64,000 bases of DNA. It comes from Haliotis asinina (Eukaryota > Mollusca > Gastropoda > Lepetellida > Haliotidae). The notes under the pieces were generated by a model. The model did no database searches. It was not told the DNA's origin and worked only from the letters and a program-made list of their open reading frames with translations. The position numbers and the translations under genes were made by a program. The stretch lies in contig NW_027133934.1 of NCBI RefSeq assembly GCF_037392515.1, positions 1 through 64,000 of the forward strand. The letters run 5' to 3'. Below are positions 47,422-59,780 of this stretch, one piece after another (within the stretch, counting starts at the first letter, position 1; every line of letters begins with the position of its first letter).

Positions 47422-47439
47422 CCGCCATATTGTTTGAAA
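47422..47439 (+). promoter_or_regulatory. YY1-like element at a candidate transcription start
   Basis: CCGCCATATTG lies a few bases before an ATG in good context (gaaaATGG). CCGCCAT near the start site is typical of animal housekeeping and mitochondrial-protein promoters. Position fits a promoter for the COX14 gene downstream. Confidence 0.4.
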
Positions 47440-47486
47440 ATGGCTTCCGTGAGACGGCGTCTAGCTTTACCTGATACTGAGAAAAC
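47440..47486 (+). CDS. Candidate first exon of COX14
   Basis: ATG opens MASVRRRLALPDTEK followed by two bases and a donor (AAAAC|gtaaat). It can join the COX14 exon at 49866 if the second AG of the cagag acceptor is used, giving Thr then MRKIRKHL. If the first AG is used, translation would instead start at the ATG in the next exon and this exon would belong to the 5' leader or to another transcript. It lies outside the tandem array, so it is present once. Confidence 0.4.
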
Positions 47487-47489
47487 GTA

Positions 47490-48085
47490 AATCTTTAAAA
47501 AGAAAATGTTGTTCATTCACATCATCAAGAACAATTCAAATAAAATGGCTATATGGCGGTTTTGTTAATAAAAAGGAACGAATTAGGACAATGTGCTTAT
47601 TGTGTGAATTTCTCACAACATTGGCTTTGCGTGATCAAGTTAAATGTGAAGGTCATATTTAAACTGATTCTTTGGATGATATGCGTGAAGTGCTTAGCGC
47701 TTTTAGTTTGTTTATGTAGACAAGAACCCAGTCAAGGTCATATTTGTCTAAGCGGACTTGCACGTTTCTTCGAGGTAAACTTGATGGTTGATAAGAAACG
47801 TAGATATTTCATTTGATGACACACCACGGAAGTAGGCATTTTAAGTTATTATTTTCAGCCCATGTATCCACCCACTAATCAAACGATGCTTGTCAAACAG
47901 CATTAGAATATTTTTCACAACAACACATCGATGATTTAGAACCTGTCCACTGTTTCTCAATCTCATTGAAATGGACGCGACATGATTGAAAATATCTTGA
48001 GCGACTTGTTAAAAATGTGTAGTTTCTGAATAGGCTTTTCTGCATTTTTGAATGATTGATTCTGTATATGATACCATGTCATCTT
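47490..48085. other. Intron or intergenic stretch
   Basis: An 87-codon frame at 47553-47816 has no supporting context. Nothing else seen. Confidence 0.4.
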
Positions 48086-48087
48086 TT

Positions 48088-48150
48088 AGTCAGTGCTAAG
48101 GATATGGCTGGCGCTGCACTCAGCAATATTTCAGCTATATGTGGGTGCTA
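48088..48150 (+). mobile_element. SINE head fragment
   Basis: gctgcactcagcaatatttc then agctatatg matches the SINE core. Only the head is present. Confidence 0.55.
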
Positions 48151-48189
48151 AGAATATGAAGTTGGTGTGATCATACACTAAGCTGTATA

Positions 48190-48436
48190 AAGGAGACCCT
48201 CGACGATCCATATTAGAGTTGATCTTCAGCAAGCCACGTTTGTCATAAGAGGTGACTAACGGAAATGGGTCGTCAGGCTCGCTGACTTGACTGACATGTC
48301 ATTGTATACCAACTGAACAGATAAATGTTCATTCTGTTGATCATAGGATTGTCTGATACAGACTTGATTATTTACAGACTTCCGCCATATAGCTGGAATC
48401 TTACTGAGTGTTGCGTAAAACTAAACTCACTCATAG
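48190..48436 (-). mobile_element. Abalone-type SINE, minus strand
   Basis: Read on the minus strand: gagtgagtttagttttacg, then ctatatggcggaagtctg, cagacaatcctatgatcaac, gtcagcgagcctgacgac and tagtcacctcttatgacaa, in the usual order. Full head-to-body copy, moderately diverged. Confidence 0.85.
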
Positions 48437-48939
48437 GGATAAAACTATAACACGGTATGAATTGAAATGCAATATTTTGCCTTCACTTCTGCATGCTGTA
48501 ATGCAATCGGAAAATTTTTTTTTTCATTTTTGCACTGTAATTTTATCAACCTTTTTAAACTTTTTCTAAAATGTCAAGAAATCAAAGCATTTTGTAACAA
48601 TCTATGCATTTATTTGCTGGAAGTAAGCTCTCATATGCTGAGCCAAATAGAACTGAACTAAAGGCCTTGTATCTATCATACTGTGGTAAGAGTACACAGT
48701 TTCATCAATACTCATTCACCTTGTAAAGAAAGAGGCTTGTATATCTCTATGTTATTTTCAATGACAAGCAATTTTTTTTCTTGAGATAATGATACTTGCA
48801 AGTTAAGCTGATTTTCTAATTGCAAGAGTCTTTTTCCTCTTATGTGTGTAGCACAGAATATTCTTTCCTTTGATGACTGTTATGATCTGTTTTTATTGTC
48901 AACTGTTTCAAATGTCACTGGCTCAGAAGAGATACAGTA

Positions 48940-49180
48940 CTGGACCCAGATTTTCGAAGCTCTCTTAGCATTAAGATAGTCATAAGTGCCATACATTAAC
49001 ATTAACTTACGACTATCTTACAGGAATGGCAATTTTCCACAAATCCGTGGAAGTCTGCTGATTTAAATGCAAATCGATTGGTCCTGGACCCTGTCAGGCA
49101 CCTGCAGCCCCCATACCCCCCAGATGATTTTTGCCACCACTGCTCTTAGCACTAAGAGAGGTACAAAAATCCAGGCCCAG
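48940..49180. mobile_element. Inverted-repeat MITE with a foreign centre
   Basis: The left end ctggacccagattttcg with gctctcttagc is inverted at the right end (gctcttagcac to atccaggcccag). Behind the left end sits a second nested inversion (aagatagtcataagt / cttacgactatctta). The centre from about 49021 to 49140 (caggaatggc to gccaccac) is not palindromic and looks like a later insert or a rearranged core. Confidence 0.65.
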
Positions 49181-49541
49181 CAGTTTGCATCTCTGATTGG
49201 CTTGATATCTTGATGATGTTGAATGTTGTAAGAAGTCTGAATAAATTGTGTTGTCAAGCTTGGTGAGCTGATTGATTGTTTGGCATCATGTCCTTATGCT
49301 GAGGATTATTGCTGGTAAGATTGGTTAGAATAATCTCTAAGTAACACCAGTCACTTCTGTTGCAGGTCCACACTTGACTATTTACAGAGTAGAACAGGAA
49401 TACAGCTTACTGCAGCATTAAGCAACTGCTCTGAATTATTATTTGCAAGTAACAGTTGATATTCCCCAAGATATCTTTAGCTGTGCTTGACTTATTTTAT
49501 TCTTGAGAAAAATACAATATTTTGAATATGAGGTGATAAGT

Positions 49542-49553
49542 GAGTTGAAACGA
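49542..49553. repeat. Target-site duplication, left copy
   Basis: gagttgaaacga, repeated exactly at 49777-49788 around the SINE. Only this first SINE of array 2 has both copies. Confidence 0.85.
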
Positions 49554-49776
49554 GCGAGTGAGTGAGTTTAGTTTTACGTCGCACTTAGCAATATTCCAGC
49601 TATATTTCGACGGTCTGTAAATAATCGAATCTGGACCAGACAATCCAGTGATCAACAACATGAGCATCGATCTGCGCAATGGGGAACCGATGACATGTGT
49701 CAACCAAGTCAGCTAGTCTGACCACCCGATCCCGTTAGTCGCCTCTTACGACAAGCATAGTCACCTTTTATGGCAA
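49554..49776 (+). mobile_element. SINE at the left edge of array 2 (original copy)
   Basis: Starts gagtgagtgagtttag and contains caatattccagctatattt, cagacaatccagtgatcaac, ccacccgatcccgttagtcg and tcttacgacaagcatag. Flanked on both sides by gagttgaaacga. It differs from the later copies only upstream of 49630 (ctatattt for ccatatgg; cgaatc for cgagtc). Confidence 0.93.
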
Positions 49777-49788
49777 GAGTTGAAACGA
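49777..49788. repeat. Target-site duplication, right copy
   Basis: Second gagttgaaacga. It is also present after every later SINE in the array (54390, 59003, 63616), without a left partner there. Confidence 0.85.
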
Positions 49789-49866
49789 ATAAAGTGATAA
49801 AGATATTAGTACACATAATAGAGTCAGTGAATTAGGATTGTTAAATATTCCTAATGTTTTCAGAGG

Positions 49867-49990
49867 ATGAGGAAAATAAGGAAACACCTTGTCTATGATG
49901 TTCTTCACAAAAGTGTGGTGACAGGATTGATCGGACTGACCGCAATAGGATGTGGACTGCTGACTTGGAGGGGTTACAGATACCTGACAT
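49867..49990 (+). CDS. COX14, copy 1, exon encoding the membrane segment
   Basis: COX14 is a small inner-membrane protein that helps translation and early assembly of mitochondrial COX1 (cytochrome c oxidase). The exon follows tgttttcag and ends ACAT|gtgagt. It encodes MRKIRKHLVYDVLHKSVVTG, LIGLTAIGCGLLTWRGYRYL, T. From VYDVLHKS to GYRYL it aligns without gaps to human COX14 as I remember it, sharing D, K, LT, G, R and the final Y-x-Y. Residues 15-34 form one membrane helix with basic residues on both sides and no cleavable presequence. The 80-residue protein is longer than the human 57. The ATG may be the start or may continue from 47440-47486. Confidence 0.75.
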
Positions 49991-50435
49991 GTGAGTAACC
50001 TGCAGTGCTCCACTTTATACAAACTATGTAAGCATCAAACTGAATCTCTTTAGTAGTTACAGATTTTTTAAATAGTCCTTTTTCTTGTGTATCTGGATAC
50101 CTGGCCAAACTGCTTCACTCAGTAAATGAAGAGACATGCCCTCAGTCATGTTGACTACATCTTTCTTCCCTTGATATTCAGACATAAACTGCATAAGGGC
50201 AAAAAGTAGAAATCCAGTAAGAAGACAAAGATCTTTAGTTGAACACTTATGCTACCAGTGCATATAAGTAACAGCAACACGTAAATCATTATGAAACTTG
50301 ACCTCGTTGCATGTATGCATGTGAACAAGAATTAGACTTCAACATTTGCATGTTTACACCAAATGTAGAGTTATTGGTAAAGTTTTACACAGAACAGAAA
50401 AAGAAGAAGAGGAATTTGGGGTATTTCTTTTGCAG

Positions 50436-50554
50436 ATGTTCGGCCGCTTCAGTTGGAAAGGAAACGGATGCTGGCTGAAGAACAGATGAGGATGGAGCAG
50501 AATGAAAAGGAGGCGGAGCTGCTACGACGTCAGAAAGAGGCTGAAGCTCTGTAG
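50436..50554 (+). CDS. COX14, copy 1, last exon
   Basis: Acceptor ttcttttgcag. The split codon gives Tyr, then VRPLQLERKRMLAEEQMRME, QNEKEAELLRRQKEAEAL and TAG at 50552-50554. The charged, helical tail (probable coiled coil) corresponds to the short RRAQRQAAEEQ tail of human COX14 but is extended. A plus-strand AATAAA at 51138 is a possible poly(A) signal. The antisense frame at 50385-50567 is a shadow. Confidence 0.75.
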
Positions 50555-50599
50555 AGAATAAGAACATCTGAAAGTGTGATAAAAAATTGTAAAAAGACT

Positions 50600-53500
50600 C
50601 TCCCTAGTCTGAACGGTGATGCAACATGACCTAAAAGAATAACAACCAAGAAGACCATACTGTACAGGCGTTAAACAGCAGAACATCTGGCTTGATTTGA
50701 TTTAGACCTATGGACAAGATTGTAATTCTTCAAGATGACAAGAGGAGTCCATTTTTGTAACAACCTGCATGTTTGTTAAATGCTGAAAATGTCAAAATAA
50801 TGCATTTAGGGGAGGGCATTAGTTTTTAATGTTGGGTTACACACTTACTTACCCTAATCTCATCAACATGGATAACAAATGAATTGAACTCTTATTTGCA
50901 TATAGAAATATTTCAGAATGACTAAATGTTATGAAGGAAATCATTAACATCAGTACAGTGTGCAGCTTCACTTTTCGCAAAGTTGACAACTCATATTTTG
51001 TTTGTGATTCTGTCTTATGACCCCATCCCTGTCCCTGACACACAGGCCCATCAAAATATTCCTCTTATTCATCCTCAAATTACTGCAGATGCTGGCCAAT
51101 GGCGACTTGCTGTTTTTTCCAACTCCCTGATCCAACAAATAAAACATATAGATCTTTTGGGTTTCATTTCTATAATTAGGTTTGTATAAGTTTTGTCAGG
51201 TCAAGGATCTGGAATGTGTGGACATTGTGTATGTAATGGTTTGAATGCTAGTGATAAACGGAAATCACATGCGAGGAACAGGCACAGAAGAACCTGTTTC
51301 TACATGTTATAGTATCAGTGTGTCAGTGCTGCTGTATATGTGAATGTTCAGGAAGGATTAAACTTTTCATCATACTGTAGAAGTTGTCTGTCAGTCTGTG
51401 TTAACCATGTCATGATCACAAATAATGGTAATTTAAGACCTTTTTGCTGTGAGCTACTGAAGTACAGGATATGAAAAATCTATAGAGTTTTATGACAAAT
51501 TTGTTCAGTGATGGCAAGACGAAAATACAACATAAGGGTTTTTGCTTGATGTAGATAAACATACAGGCCACTGAACAATACATGGCAATGTGTAATAGCA
51601 TAAAATTGGGTTGACCTGATGACGCTGAGTGTTATCATCTCTTTTCTTTTGAATTTGAACAAGAAACAAACTTAGACATTTTAAAATATTAACATTTTCA
51701 GTGATTCTGTTTAATGATTTTTTTTTCTAAATTACATGAAAATCATTCACTTCTTGACATCACAGCATCATCACAATATCATGTTTAGTACAAAGGTTAT
51801 CTTGAAAGACTGTTTAAGCGTACCTGACCTGATAGTCAGTTTTTACATTATGAACATAGATATATGTTTCCTTTGACACTCAGGTTTGCAGTATATTGGG
51901 GTGGTGGTGTTGGTGTTCCTGTGTGAAGTGATGACTCCAACTGTGAGGCTTACGAACATACAGTCAGCTCTCATCTATCCGACACTCAATTCGACAATCA
52001 CGTTAATCCAACCAAAAACTATTACAATGAGAATTGTGTCCATCCACAAAGCTCCAAAAAGGTGCATATTTACTTAAAAAACAAATCACATTTACTCAAT
52101 TAATTACAATTATGAGAGTACAAAAACATACAAGAATCACTTCAAACCCAGTAGGTATATACAACCTTTTGCACTTGACTCAATTAACTGAACTGGCTTG
52201 CATATGATAATTTATTGCGGCACCCAAACTCTACACCAGCATTAGCAAATGTTAAGTGATGCCTATAAAAACATACACTATTACAGCGGTAGTTACATGA
52301 CTTCCATGTTGAGTGTTTCAAAAAGGTTGGCAACTGTTTGTCAACACAAGAATTACTAAAAACTCAGGCCTACTGAGAAGCATGTATATTTATATATTAC
52401 AAAGTGTTAATTACCCCATATGGGTAAGAAACTCTGAGTAAACATACTCAATTCTTTAAACTAGTGGGAGAATACAAAATGCTAGTTACTCCTCAAAAAA
52501 TGCAATTACTTATAACTAAACGGACATGGGAGTAACTACCCTATTGCTTGAAAAATTATCTGGAGCTCAGGATCCAGATCTCTCTCCAGTTGGCAAGAAA
52601 ATGTTCAGTCAGTCAAAACCAAAACACTAAAGAAAATATTTAAAAGGTTCAACTGGTACACTGTATAGACTTCAGGCTTGACCCATCCATGTTAAAACAA
52701 ATGTAAAGTCACAATCTGTAGGTCACAAGTACATGTACAACTAAAAGAGTGCAATAGCTGTGCTTGAAGATGTGCGCGAATGGTATGTAAAAGAATTGGA
52801 AAACTTCTTAGATTTGCTCATCCATAGTTTGAAGATGTTTTACAGGTATTTACAGTTTCGTTTTCTCCAATCTCCCCCTGATATTTGGAACATTAATGTA
52901 TTATCAAATTAATAGTAGTGTGGTTATCTTAAGTAATTAGAAACGAACTAGATGGCATGGCAAGATTTTTACCTGATATCACGATTTGACAAAAGTAACC
53001 ACACATCAAGCGAGAGGCTTGTAAGTTCCCTCAATCATCAAGTAATATGGCTTTATCCCCCTTCTAGCAATATTCCAGAAATATCACAGAAGGGGACACA
53101 GAAATGCTCCATAACCAAGGACTGTGTGGTGAGTACGAACTATTTCATAGGTACTGGGATGTAAAATAGAACAATTGTTACCCATATTTCAGAGGGATCG
53201 AACATGTAAACTTTGTACCTGCAGGTAAATACCTAATTACCAAACGAGAGATGCTAATAATCCCATATGTTTTTTACGTCTGCTTCATAAAGTACCTAGA
53301 GAGCATGTTGAAAAAAGAAAGTTTGTTATTAATGATGCAGATTTTTTACTCAGCTGATTAGAAAAATAGCTTGGTCCAGGGGTTAAAAATGCAAAGGTAG
53401 GGGTTGGCCATTACAGGGTTTACAGTTGTCTGGATGCTGCGTAAGCTCTATCACCCCGCAGAATCTCCTTAAATTCATTTTAAAACAGTATACTATGAAG

Positions 53501-54160
53501 TATAACTGAATAAGTTTTCCTTAGGCTTAGCTGAACAAATCAAACCTTGATAAACTTGTGAGTTAATTTACGTCATACTCACAATAGTGTATACCAAACA
53601 GAATTTTGTACACCATAACAGGCAAGCACACACACACTTCTCTCCTCTAAATATGGGTTGTTTCTTAATGAAAGGCAACAAACAAGAAACACTTACTCTC
53701 ATCATGTATTTATATTTTATTGCATCACAACAGTTATTGAGGAGTGACAGTTCCAATGATACACAAATGTTGTCATATTCGCCCTGGAGATGTGTTGACA
53801 ACAGCACCACTGATCACACAAGCACAATGATACACACACATCCTTGTCTCTCACACTAATTAATGGTAGATAATAACGTGCATGACCATAATGAGGCTCA
53901 GATCATAGAAAATAAACTTTGTACTAATCTAGATAACAAATCTACAACAAAAATATCATACATCAATTTCATAATCATGGCTTACAGCCATTATTTTAAC
54001 ATGCGTTTTATGAACACCATATCATTGCATTACATTAAACAGACATGACTGATGTCACTGAATATTTTAGATATTGCCTCAACTTCTTTGTACCAATGAA
54101 TGTGTAACTACCCCATTTCTGTAGGACCAGAATTTGTTCAGGGTGTTTCTTGTGAGGAAA
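50600..54160. other. Non-coding body of array-2 unit 1
   Basis: AT-rich; no further exon recognised. Near 51958-52010, ctctcatctatccgacactc and ttaatccaac resemble worn pogo/Tigger end sequences but no partner was found. 53047-53130 is a reversed SINE tail. The whole stretch repeats at +4613 and +9226. Confidence 0.6.
53047..53130 (-). mobile_element. Reversed SINE tail inside the array-2 unit
   Basis: tttatcccccttctagcaat, attccagaaatatcac and aaggggacacagaaatg are the minus-strand form of the tail seen at 2090-2150. Copies at +4613 and +9226. Confidence 0.6.
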
Positions 54161-54163
54161 AGG

Positions 54164-54389
54164 TGAGTGAGTGAGTGAGTTTAGTTTTACGTCGCACTTA
54201 GCAATATTCCAGCCATATGGCGACGGTCTGTAAATAATCGAGTCTGGACCAGACAATCCAGTGATCAACAACATGAGCATCGATCTGCGCAATGGGGAAC
54301 CGATGACATGTGTCAACCAAGTCAGCTAGTCTGACCACCCGATCCCGTTAGTCGCCTCTTACGACAAGCATAGTCACCTTTTATGGCAA
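54164..54389 (+). mobile_element. Hybrid SINE at junction of array-2 units 1 and 2
   Basis: Left flank cttgtgaggaaaag, right flank gagttgaaacga: the flanks are not duplications of each other. The first half has the ccatatgg and cgagtc variants; the second half matches the copy at 49554. This is a recombinant between two SINEs. Confidence 0.9.
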
Positions 54390-54479
54390 GAGTTGAAACG
54401 AATAAAGTGATAAAGATATTAGTACACATAATAGAGTCAGTGAATTAGGATTGTTAAATATTCCTAATGTTTTCAGAGG

Positions 54480-54603
54480 ATGAGGAAAATAAGGAAACAC
54501 CTTGTCTATGATGTTCTTCACAAAAGTGTGGTGACAGGATTGATCGGACTGACCGCAATAGGATGTGGACTGCTGACTTGGAGGGGTTACAGATACCTGA
54601 CAT
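54480..54603 (+). CDS. COX14, copy 2, membrane-segment exon
   Basis: By eye identical to 49867-49990 with the same acceptor and donor. No copy of the candidate first exon (47440-47486) lies upstream within the unit. Confidence 0.7.
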
Positions 54604-55048
54604 GTGAGTAACCTGCAGTGCTCCACTTTATACAAACTATGTAAGCATCAAACTGAATCTCTTTAGTAGTTACAGATTTTTTAAATAGTCCTTTTTCTTG
54701 TGTATCTGGATACCTGGCCAAACTGCTTCACTCAGTAAATGAAGAGACATGCCCTCAGTCATGTTGACTACATCTTTCTTCCCTTGATATTCAGACATAA
54801 ACTGCATAAGGGCAAAAAGTAGAAATCCAGTAAGAAGACAAAGATCTTTAGTTGAACACTTATGCTACCAGTGCATATAAGTAACAGCAACACGTAAATC
54901 ATTATGAAACTTGACCTCGTTGCATGTATGCATGTGAACAAGAATTAGACTTCAACATTTGCATGTTTACACCAAATGTAGAGTTATTGGTAAAGTTTTA
55001 CACAGAACAGAAAAAGAAGAAGAGGAATTTGGGGTATTTCTTTTGCAG

Positions 55049-55167
55049 ATGTTCGGCCGCTTCAGTTGGAAAGGAAACGGATGCTGGCTGAAGAACAGAT
55101 GAGGATGGAGCAGAATGAAAAGGAGGCGGAGCTGCTACGACGTCAGAAAGAGGCTGAAGCTCTGTAG
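55049..55167 (+). CDS. COX14, copy 2, last exon
   Basis: By eye identical to 50436-50554, including acceptor and TAG stop. Confidence 0.7.
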
Positions 55168-58100
55168 AGAATAAGAACATCTGAAAGTGTGATAAAAAAT
55201 TGTAAAAAGACTCTCCCTAGTCTGAACGGTGATGCAACATGACCTAAAAGAATAACAACCAAGAAGACCATACTGTACAGGCGTTAAACAGCAGAACATC
55301 TGGCTTGATTTGATTTAGACCTATGGACAAGATTGTAATTCTTCAAGATGACAAGAGGAGTCCATTTTTGTAACAACCTGCATGTTTGTTAAATGCTGAA
55401 AATGTCAAAATAATGCATTTAGGGGAGGGCATTAGTTTTTAATGTTGGGTTACACACTTACTTACCCTAATCTCATCAACATGGATAACAAATGAATTGA
55501 ACTCTTATTTGCATATAGAAATATTTCAGAATGACTAAATGTTATGAAGGAAATCATTAACATCAGTACAGTGTGCAGCTTCACTTTTCGCAAAGTTGAC
55601 AACTCATATTTTGTTTGTGATTCTGTCTTATGACCCCATCCCTGTCCCTGACACACAGGCCCATCAAAATATTCCTCTTATTCATCCTCAAATTACTGCA
55701 GATGCTGGCCAATGGCGACTTGCTGTTTTTTCCAACTCCCTGATCCAACAAATAAAACATATAGATCTTTTGGGTTTCATTTCTATAATTAGGTTTGTAT
55801 AAGTTTTGTCAGGTCAAGGATCTGGAATGTGTGGACATTGTGTATGTAATGGTTTGAATGCTAGTGATAAACGGAAATCACATGCGAGGAACAGGCACAG
55901 AAGAACCTGTTTCTACATGTTATAGTATCAGTGTGTCAGTGCTGCTGTATATGTGAATGTTCAGGAAGGATTAAACTTTTCATCATACTGTAGAAGTTGT
56001 CTGTCAGTCTGTGTTAACCATGTCATGATCACAAATAATGGTAATTTAAGACCTTTTTGCTGTGAGCTACTGAAGTACAGGATATGAAAAATCTATAGAG
56101 TTTTATGACAAATTTGTTCAGTGATGGCAAGACGAAAATACAACATAAGGGTTTTTGCTTGATGTAGATAAACATACAGGCCACTGAACAATACATGGCA
56201 ATGTGTAATAGCATAAAATTGGGTTGACCTGATGACGCTGAGTGTTATCATCTCTTTTCTTTTGAATTTGAACAAGAAACAAACTTAGACATTTTAAAAT
56301 ATTAACATTTTCAGTGATTCTGTTTAATGATTTTTTTTTCTAAATTACATGAAAATCATTCACTTCTTGACATCACAGCATCATCACAATATCATGTTTA
56401 GTACAAAGGTTATCTTGAAAGACTGTTTAAGCGTACCTGACCTGATAGTCAGTTTTTACATTATGAACATAGATATATGTTTCCTTTGACACTCAGGTTT
56501 GCAGTATATTGGGGTGGTGGTGTTGGTGTTCCTGTGTGAAGTGATGACTCCAACTGTGAGGCTTACGAACATACAGTCAGCTCTCATCTATCCGACACTC
56601 AATTCGACAATCACGTTAATCCAACCAAAAACTATTACAATGAGAATTGTGTCCATCCACAAAGCTCCAAAAAGGTGCATATTTACTTAAAAAACAAATC
56701 ACATTTACTCAATTAATTACAATTATGAGAGTACAAAAACATACAAGAATCACTTCAAACCCAGTAGGTATATACAACCTTTTGCACTTGACTCAATTAA
56801 CTGAACTGGCTTGCATATGATAATTTATTGCGGCACCCAAACTCTACACCAGCATTAGCAAATGTTAAGTGATGCCTATAAAAACATACACTATTACAGC
56901 GGTAGTTACATGACTTCCATGTTGAGTGTTTCAAAAAGGTTGGCAACTGTTTGTCAACACAAGAATTACTAAAAACTCAGGCCTACTGAGAAGCATGTAT
57001 ATTTATATATTACAAAGTGTTAATTACCCCATATGGGTAAGAAACTCTGAGTAAACATACTCAATTCTTTAAACTAGTGGGAGAATACAAAATGCTAGTT
57101 ACTCCTCAAAAAATGCAATTACTTATAACTAAACGGACATGGGAGTAACTACCCTATTGCTTGAAAAATTATCTGGAGCTCAGGATCCAGATCTCTCTCC
57201 AGTTGGCAAGAAAATGTTCAGTCAGTCAAAACCAAAACACTAAAGAAAATATTTAAAAGGTTCAACTGGTACACTGTATAGACTTCAGGCTTGACCCATC
57301 CATGTTAAAACAAATGTAAAGTCACAATCTGTAGGTCACAAGTACATGTACAACTAAAAGAGTGCAATAGCTGTGCTTGAAGATGTGCGCGAATGGTATG
57401 TAAAAGAATTGGAAAACTTCTTAGATTTGCTCATCCATAGTTTGAAGATGTTTTACAGGTATTTACAGTTTCGTTTTCTCCAATCTCCCCCTGATATTTG
57501 GAACATTAATGTATTATCAAATTAATAGTAGTGTGGTTATCTTAAGTAATTAGAAACGAACTAGATGGCATGGCAAGATTTTTACCTGATATCACGATTT
57601 GACAAAAGTAACCACACATCAAGCGAGAGGCTTGTAAGTTCCCTCAATCATCAAGTAATATGGCTTTATCCCCCTTCTAGCAATATTCCAGAAATATCAC
57701 AGAAGGGGACACAGAAATGCTCCATAACCAAGGACTGTGTGGTGAGTACGAACTATTTCATAGGTACTGGGATGTAAAATAGAACAATTGTTACCCATAT
57801 TTCAGAGGGATCGAACATGTAAACTTTGTACCTGCAGGTAAATACCTAATTACCAAACGAGAGATGCTAATAATCCCATATGTTTTTTACGTCTGCTTCA
57901 TAAAGTACCTAGAGAGCATGTTGAAAAAAGAAAGTTTGTTATTAATGATGCAGATTTTTTACTCAGCTGATTAGAAAAATAGCTTGGTCCAGGGGTTAAA
58001 AATGCAAAGGTAGGGGTTGGCCATTACAGGGTTTACAGTTGTCTGGATGCTGCGTAAGCTCTATCACCCCGCAGAATCTCCTTAAATTCATTTTAAAACA

Positions 58101-58776
58101 GTATACTATGAAGTATAACTGAATAAGTTTTCCTTAGGCTTAGCTGAACAAATCAAACCTTGATAAACTTGTGAGTTAATTTACGTCATACTCACAATAG
58201 TGTATACCAAACAGAATTTTGTACACCATAACAGGCAAGCACACACACACTTCTCTCCTCTAAATATGGGTTGTTTCTTAATGAAAGGCAACAAACAAGA
58301 AACACTTACTCTCATCATGTATTTATATTTTATTGCATCACAACAGTTATTGAGGAGTGACAGTTCCAATGATACACAAATGTTGTCATATTCGCCCTGG
58401 AGATGTGTTGACAACAGCACCACTGATCACACAAGCACAATGATACACACACATCCTTGTCTCTCACACTAATTAATGGTAGATAATAACGTGCATGACC
58501 ATAATGAGGCTCAGATCATAGAAAATAAACTTTGTACTAATCTAGATAACAAATCTACAACAAAAATATCATACATCAATTTCATAATCATGGCTTACAG
58601 CCATTATTTTAACATGCGTTTTATGAACACCATATCATTGCATTACATTAAACAGACATGACTGATGTCACTGAATATTTTAGATATTGCCTCAACTTCT
58701 TTGTACCAATGAATGTGTAACTACCCCATTTCTGTAGGACCAGAATTTGTTCAGGGTGTTTCTTGTGAGGAAAAGG

Positions 58777-59002
58777 TGAGTGAGTGAGTGAGTTTAGTTT
58801 TACGTCGCACTTAGCAATATTCCAGCCATATGGCGACGGTCTGTAAATAATCGAGTCTGGACCAGACAATCCAGTGATCAACAACATGAGCATCGATCTG
58901 CGCAATGGGGAACCGATGACATGTGTCAACCAAGTCAGCTAGTCTGACCACCCGATCCCGTTAGTCGCCTCTTACGACAAGCATAGTCACCTTTTATGGC
59001 AA
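58777..59002 (+). mobile_element. Hybrid SINE at junction of array-2 units 2 and 3
   Basis: Same hybrid variants and mismatched flanks as the copy at 54164. Confidence 0.9.
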
Positions 59003-59092
59003 GAGTTGAAACGAATAAAGTGATAAAGATATTAGTACACATAATAGAGTCAGTGAATTAGGATTGTTAAATATTCCTAATGTTTTCAGAGG

Positions 59093-59216
59093 ATGAGGAA
59101 AATAAGGAAACACCTTGTCTATGATGTTCTTCACAAAAGTGTGGTGACAGGATTGATCGGACTGACCGCAATAGGATGTGGACTGCTGACTTGGAGGGGT
59201 TACAGATACCTGACAT
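59093..59216 (+). CDS. COX14, copy 3, membrane-segment exon
   Basis: By eye identical to copies 1 and 2. Confidence 0.7.
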
Positions 59217-59661
59217 GTGAGTAACCTGCAGTGCTCCACTTTATACAAACTATGTAAGCATCAAACTGAATCTCTTTAGTAGTTACAGATTTTTTAAATA
59301 GTCCTTTTTCTTGTGTATCTGGATACCTGGCCAAACTGCTTCACTCAGTAAATGAAGAGACATGCCCTCAGTCATGTTGACTACATCTTTCTTCCCTTGA
59401 TATTCAGACATAAACTGCATAAGGGCAAAAAGTAGAAATCCAGTAAGAAGACAAAGATCTTTAGTTGAACACTTATGCTACCAGTGCATATAAGTAACAG
59501 CAACACGTAAATCATTATGAAACTTGACCTCGTTGCATGTATGCATGTGAACAAGAATTAGACTTCAACATTTGCATGTTTACACCAAATGTAGAGTTAT
59601 TGGTAAAGTTTTACACAGAACAGAAAAAGAAGAAGAGGAATTTGGGGTATTTCTTTTGCAG

Positions 59662-59780
59662 ATGTTCGGCCGCTTCAGTTGGAAAGGAAACGGATGCTGG
59701 CTGAAGAACAGATGAGGATGGAGCAGAATGAAAAGGAGGCGGAGCTGCTACGACGTCAGAAAGAGGCTGAAGCTCTGTAG
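59662..59780 (+). CDS. COX14, copy 3, last exon
   Basis: By eye identical to copies 1 and 2, ending in TAG. Confidence 0.7.

Noticed and set aside
51886-52077. 63-codon frame in each array-2 unit starting MQYIGVVVLVFLCE
   Set aside because: Hydrophobic start looks signal-like, but the rest overlaps worn transposon-like sequence and there is no splice or start context.
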